Positions 4,708 to 5,236 of a stretch of DNA of 5,236 nucleotides are shown here, piece by piece. Position 1 is the stretch's first letter. The number at the start of each line of letters is the position of its first letter. Under the pieces are notes generated by a model that had not been told where the DNA came from, ran no database searches, and saw only the letters and a list, made by a program, of their open reading frames with translations. Origin of the DNA: Leptolyngbya sp. SIO4C5 (lineage in GTDB: Bacteria > Cyanobacteriota > Cyanobacteriia > Phormidesmidales > Phormidesmidaceae). Position numbers and translations under genes: made by a program. The DNA lies in assembly GCA_010671965.1 (NCBI GenBank), contig JAAHIC010000372.1:1-5236 (forward strand). Reading direction: 5' to 3'.

Positions 4708-4910
4708 AGCAAATTGGTGTAACGGTCATCAATCCTGGTAACGTGGGTACTCCCGAAGTTCTAGCTGATCTGGCCGCAGATAATCTAACGGGCGGTGAAG
4801 CAATTCCTTTGACAGATCTTATGAAAATAATCGACTGCATTCTGTCTCTATCACGAGCCACCTGCATCAAAGAAATTGATGTGCCCGCAATGTTAGGCAA
4901 AGGAGCTTAA
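4215..4910 (+). CDS. Short-chain dehydrogenase/reductase-like protein with altered active site
   Basis: The 231-residue Rossmann protein is of classical SDR length. It has the dinucleotide motif GASRGIG (10-16), the acidic turn ADLSD (46-50), and YMGG (71-74) in place of NNAG. N102 lies in AVNLVAP, active-site S132 in MGALSGRD, and the PG motif at 174-175. The catalytic YxxxK reads NSASK (144-148): Lys148 is present but Tyr is replaced by Asn144 (codon AAC, one change from TAC). Without Tyr, normal hydride-transfer chemistry is doubtful; the protein may bind NAD(P)(H) without reducing a substrate, or belong to an unusual subfamily. R35 in AVSRT after strand 2 could favour NADPH. The start overlaps the acetyltransferase stop by one base (TAATG), with GGAAG about 7 bases upstream, so translation is coupled. 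A T-rich tract (4913-4926) follows the stop but I see no clear hairpin. Confidence 0.88.
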   Translation: MACKTILVAGASRGIGLAVAEHFVDQCDRLLAVSRTAAPVGEWVQADLSDLAGIETVAIAVGSEPLDALLYMGGTWETHAFTPQYRFEACSDEDIARVIAVNLVAPIRLVKALLPALRRAANPKIIFMGALSGRDNFSGREVANSASKFGLRGVVHSLREELRSQQIGVTVINPGNVGTPEVLADLAADNLTGGEAIPLTDLMKIIDCILSLSRATCIKEIDVPAMLGKGA

Positions 4911-4997
4911 TACTTTTTGTTTTTTCGGCACAGGCGTTCTCTCAGGGGCAATGACTGGCTGTTCTGAATCCTCTAACTCAAACTTCGGAGCTAAATT
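4893..4997 (-). other. Coding-like tail in another frame after the hydrolase stop
   Basis: On the minus strand a 34-codon frame without a start reads NLAPKFELEDSEQPVIAP then ERTPVPKKQKVLSSFA before TAA. The acidic, then Pro/Lys-rich text looks like a protein C-terminus. One extra base in the run GAAATTT near 4994-4999 would join it directly to the hydrolase end (FLEVE then NLAPKF). It may be a frameshifted extension of the hydrolase or chance. About 18 bases overlap the SDR 3' end. Confidence 0.25.
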
Positions 4998-5236
4998 TCA
5001 ACCTCTAAAAACTGCCGCATATAACCGTTTACCAAATCCGGCCTTTCCTGCTGCACCCAATGTCCGGCATCCGGCACATAGCGAATCTGCAAATCTTGCA
5101 CATACTGCTCTGTGCCATAGGTTAGTTCCTTTCCTAGTGCCGGATCCTGCTCTCCCCAGATTAGCAGCGTTGGCACCGGCAACACCCCATAAGACTTTTC
5201 CTCTGTCAGGGCAAAAAACGCACTGCGGTAATAATT
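4991..5236 (-). CDS. Alpha/beta hydrolase, C-terminal part (partial)
   Basis: The frame enters from the right edge and gives 81 residues before TAG (4991-4993). It begins NYYRSAFFAL, a cap/core segment often seen in epoxide-hydrolase-like and dehalogenase-like alpha/beta hydrolases. The strand VPTLLIWGEQDPAL follows, carrying the acid of the triad (D31 of this fragment), then IRYVPDAGHWVQQERPDLV with catalytic His59. The nucleophile elbow lies outside the window, so the reaction cannot be told. A GTG at 5185 is not the start, because the family sequence continues upstream without interruption. The gene converges on the SDR with about 80 bases between stops. The end FLEVEI is a natural C-terminus, but see the coding-like tail just downstream. 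Confidence 0.9.
   Translation of the reverse strand, partial: NYYRSAFFALTEEKSYGVLPVPTLLIWGEQDPALGKELTYGTEQYVQDLQIRYVPDAGHWVQQERPDLVNGYMRQFLEVEI

Noticed and set aside
4448..4900. 150-codon minus-strand frame opposite the SDR gene
   Set aside because: It is the antisense of a clear SDR with conserved motifs; composition is Ser/Arg-rich without family features.
4911..4930. Intrinsic terminator after the SDR gene
   Set aside because: A T-rich tract is present but I found no G/C-rich stem directly before it.

Overview
This window looks like cyanobacterial chromosome. It has six copies of the octamer GCGATCGC (the cyanobacterial HIP1 motif), roughly balanced base composition, good Shine-Dalgarno sites, and intergenic palindromic repeats of kinds common in filamentous cyanobacteria. 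Genus cannot be fixed from this sequence; a Leptolyngbya-like organism would fit, but that is only an impression.

Left part (1-2384), all on the + strand. The tail of an unrecognised gene ends at 115. It is followed by a palindromic repeat (150-220) and a strong intrinsic terminator (286-315). After a structured, then AT-rich, intergenic stretch carrying a 15-bp tandem repeat (471-500) comes a probable two-gene stress operon. The first gene is a DJ-1/PfpI domain joined to a ferritin-like helical domain (571-1662). The second is an HPF/RaiA-type ribosome-binding domain joined to a cold-shock domain (1721-2350). The genes are 58 bases apart, and a perfect hairpin overlaps the stop codon of the first. 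Together they suggest a protein/redox damage and ribosome-protection module for stress or stationary phase.

Middle (2385-2818). This gene-free stretch lies between convergent genes. It contains two nearly identical 110/111-bp tandem units, each with a perfect CCTCCCCTT/AAGGGGAGG hairpin.

Right part (2819-4910). A TetR-family repressor (minus strand) is divergent from a GNAT acetyltransferase and a short-chain dehydrogenase/reductase (SDR). The intergenic region holds two matching operator half-sites in inverted orientation around a near-consensus promoter (TTGACA-N17-TATTTT). This layout predicts repression of the acetyltransferase/SDR operon by the TetR protein, which probably also represses itself. 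The acetyltransferase reading frame is broken by a single-base frameshift; its last 39 codons continue in the -1 frame and end exactly on the SDR start (TAATG). The SDR has Asn where the catalytic Tyr of the YxxxK motif should be.

Far right (4991-5236, minus strand): the C-terminal part of an alpha/beta hydrolase that runs off the window. A coding-like tail in another frame just after its stop hints at a second one-base shift. I saw no rRNA, tRNA, CRISPR array or transposase gene.
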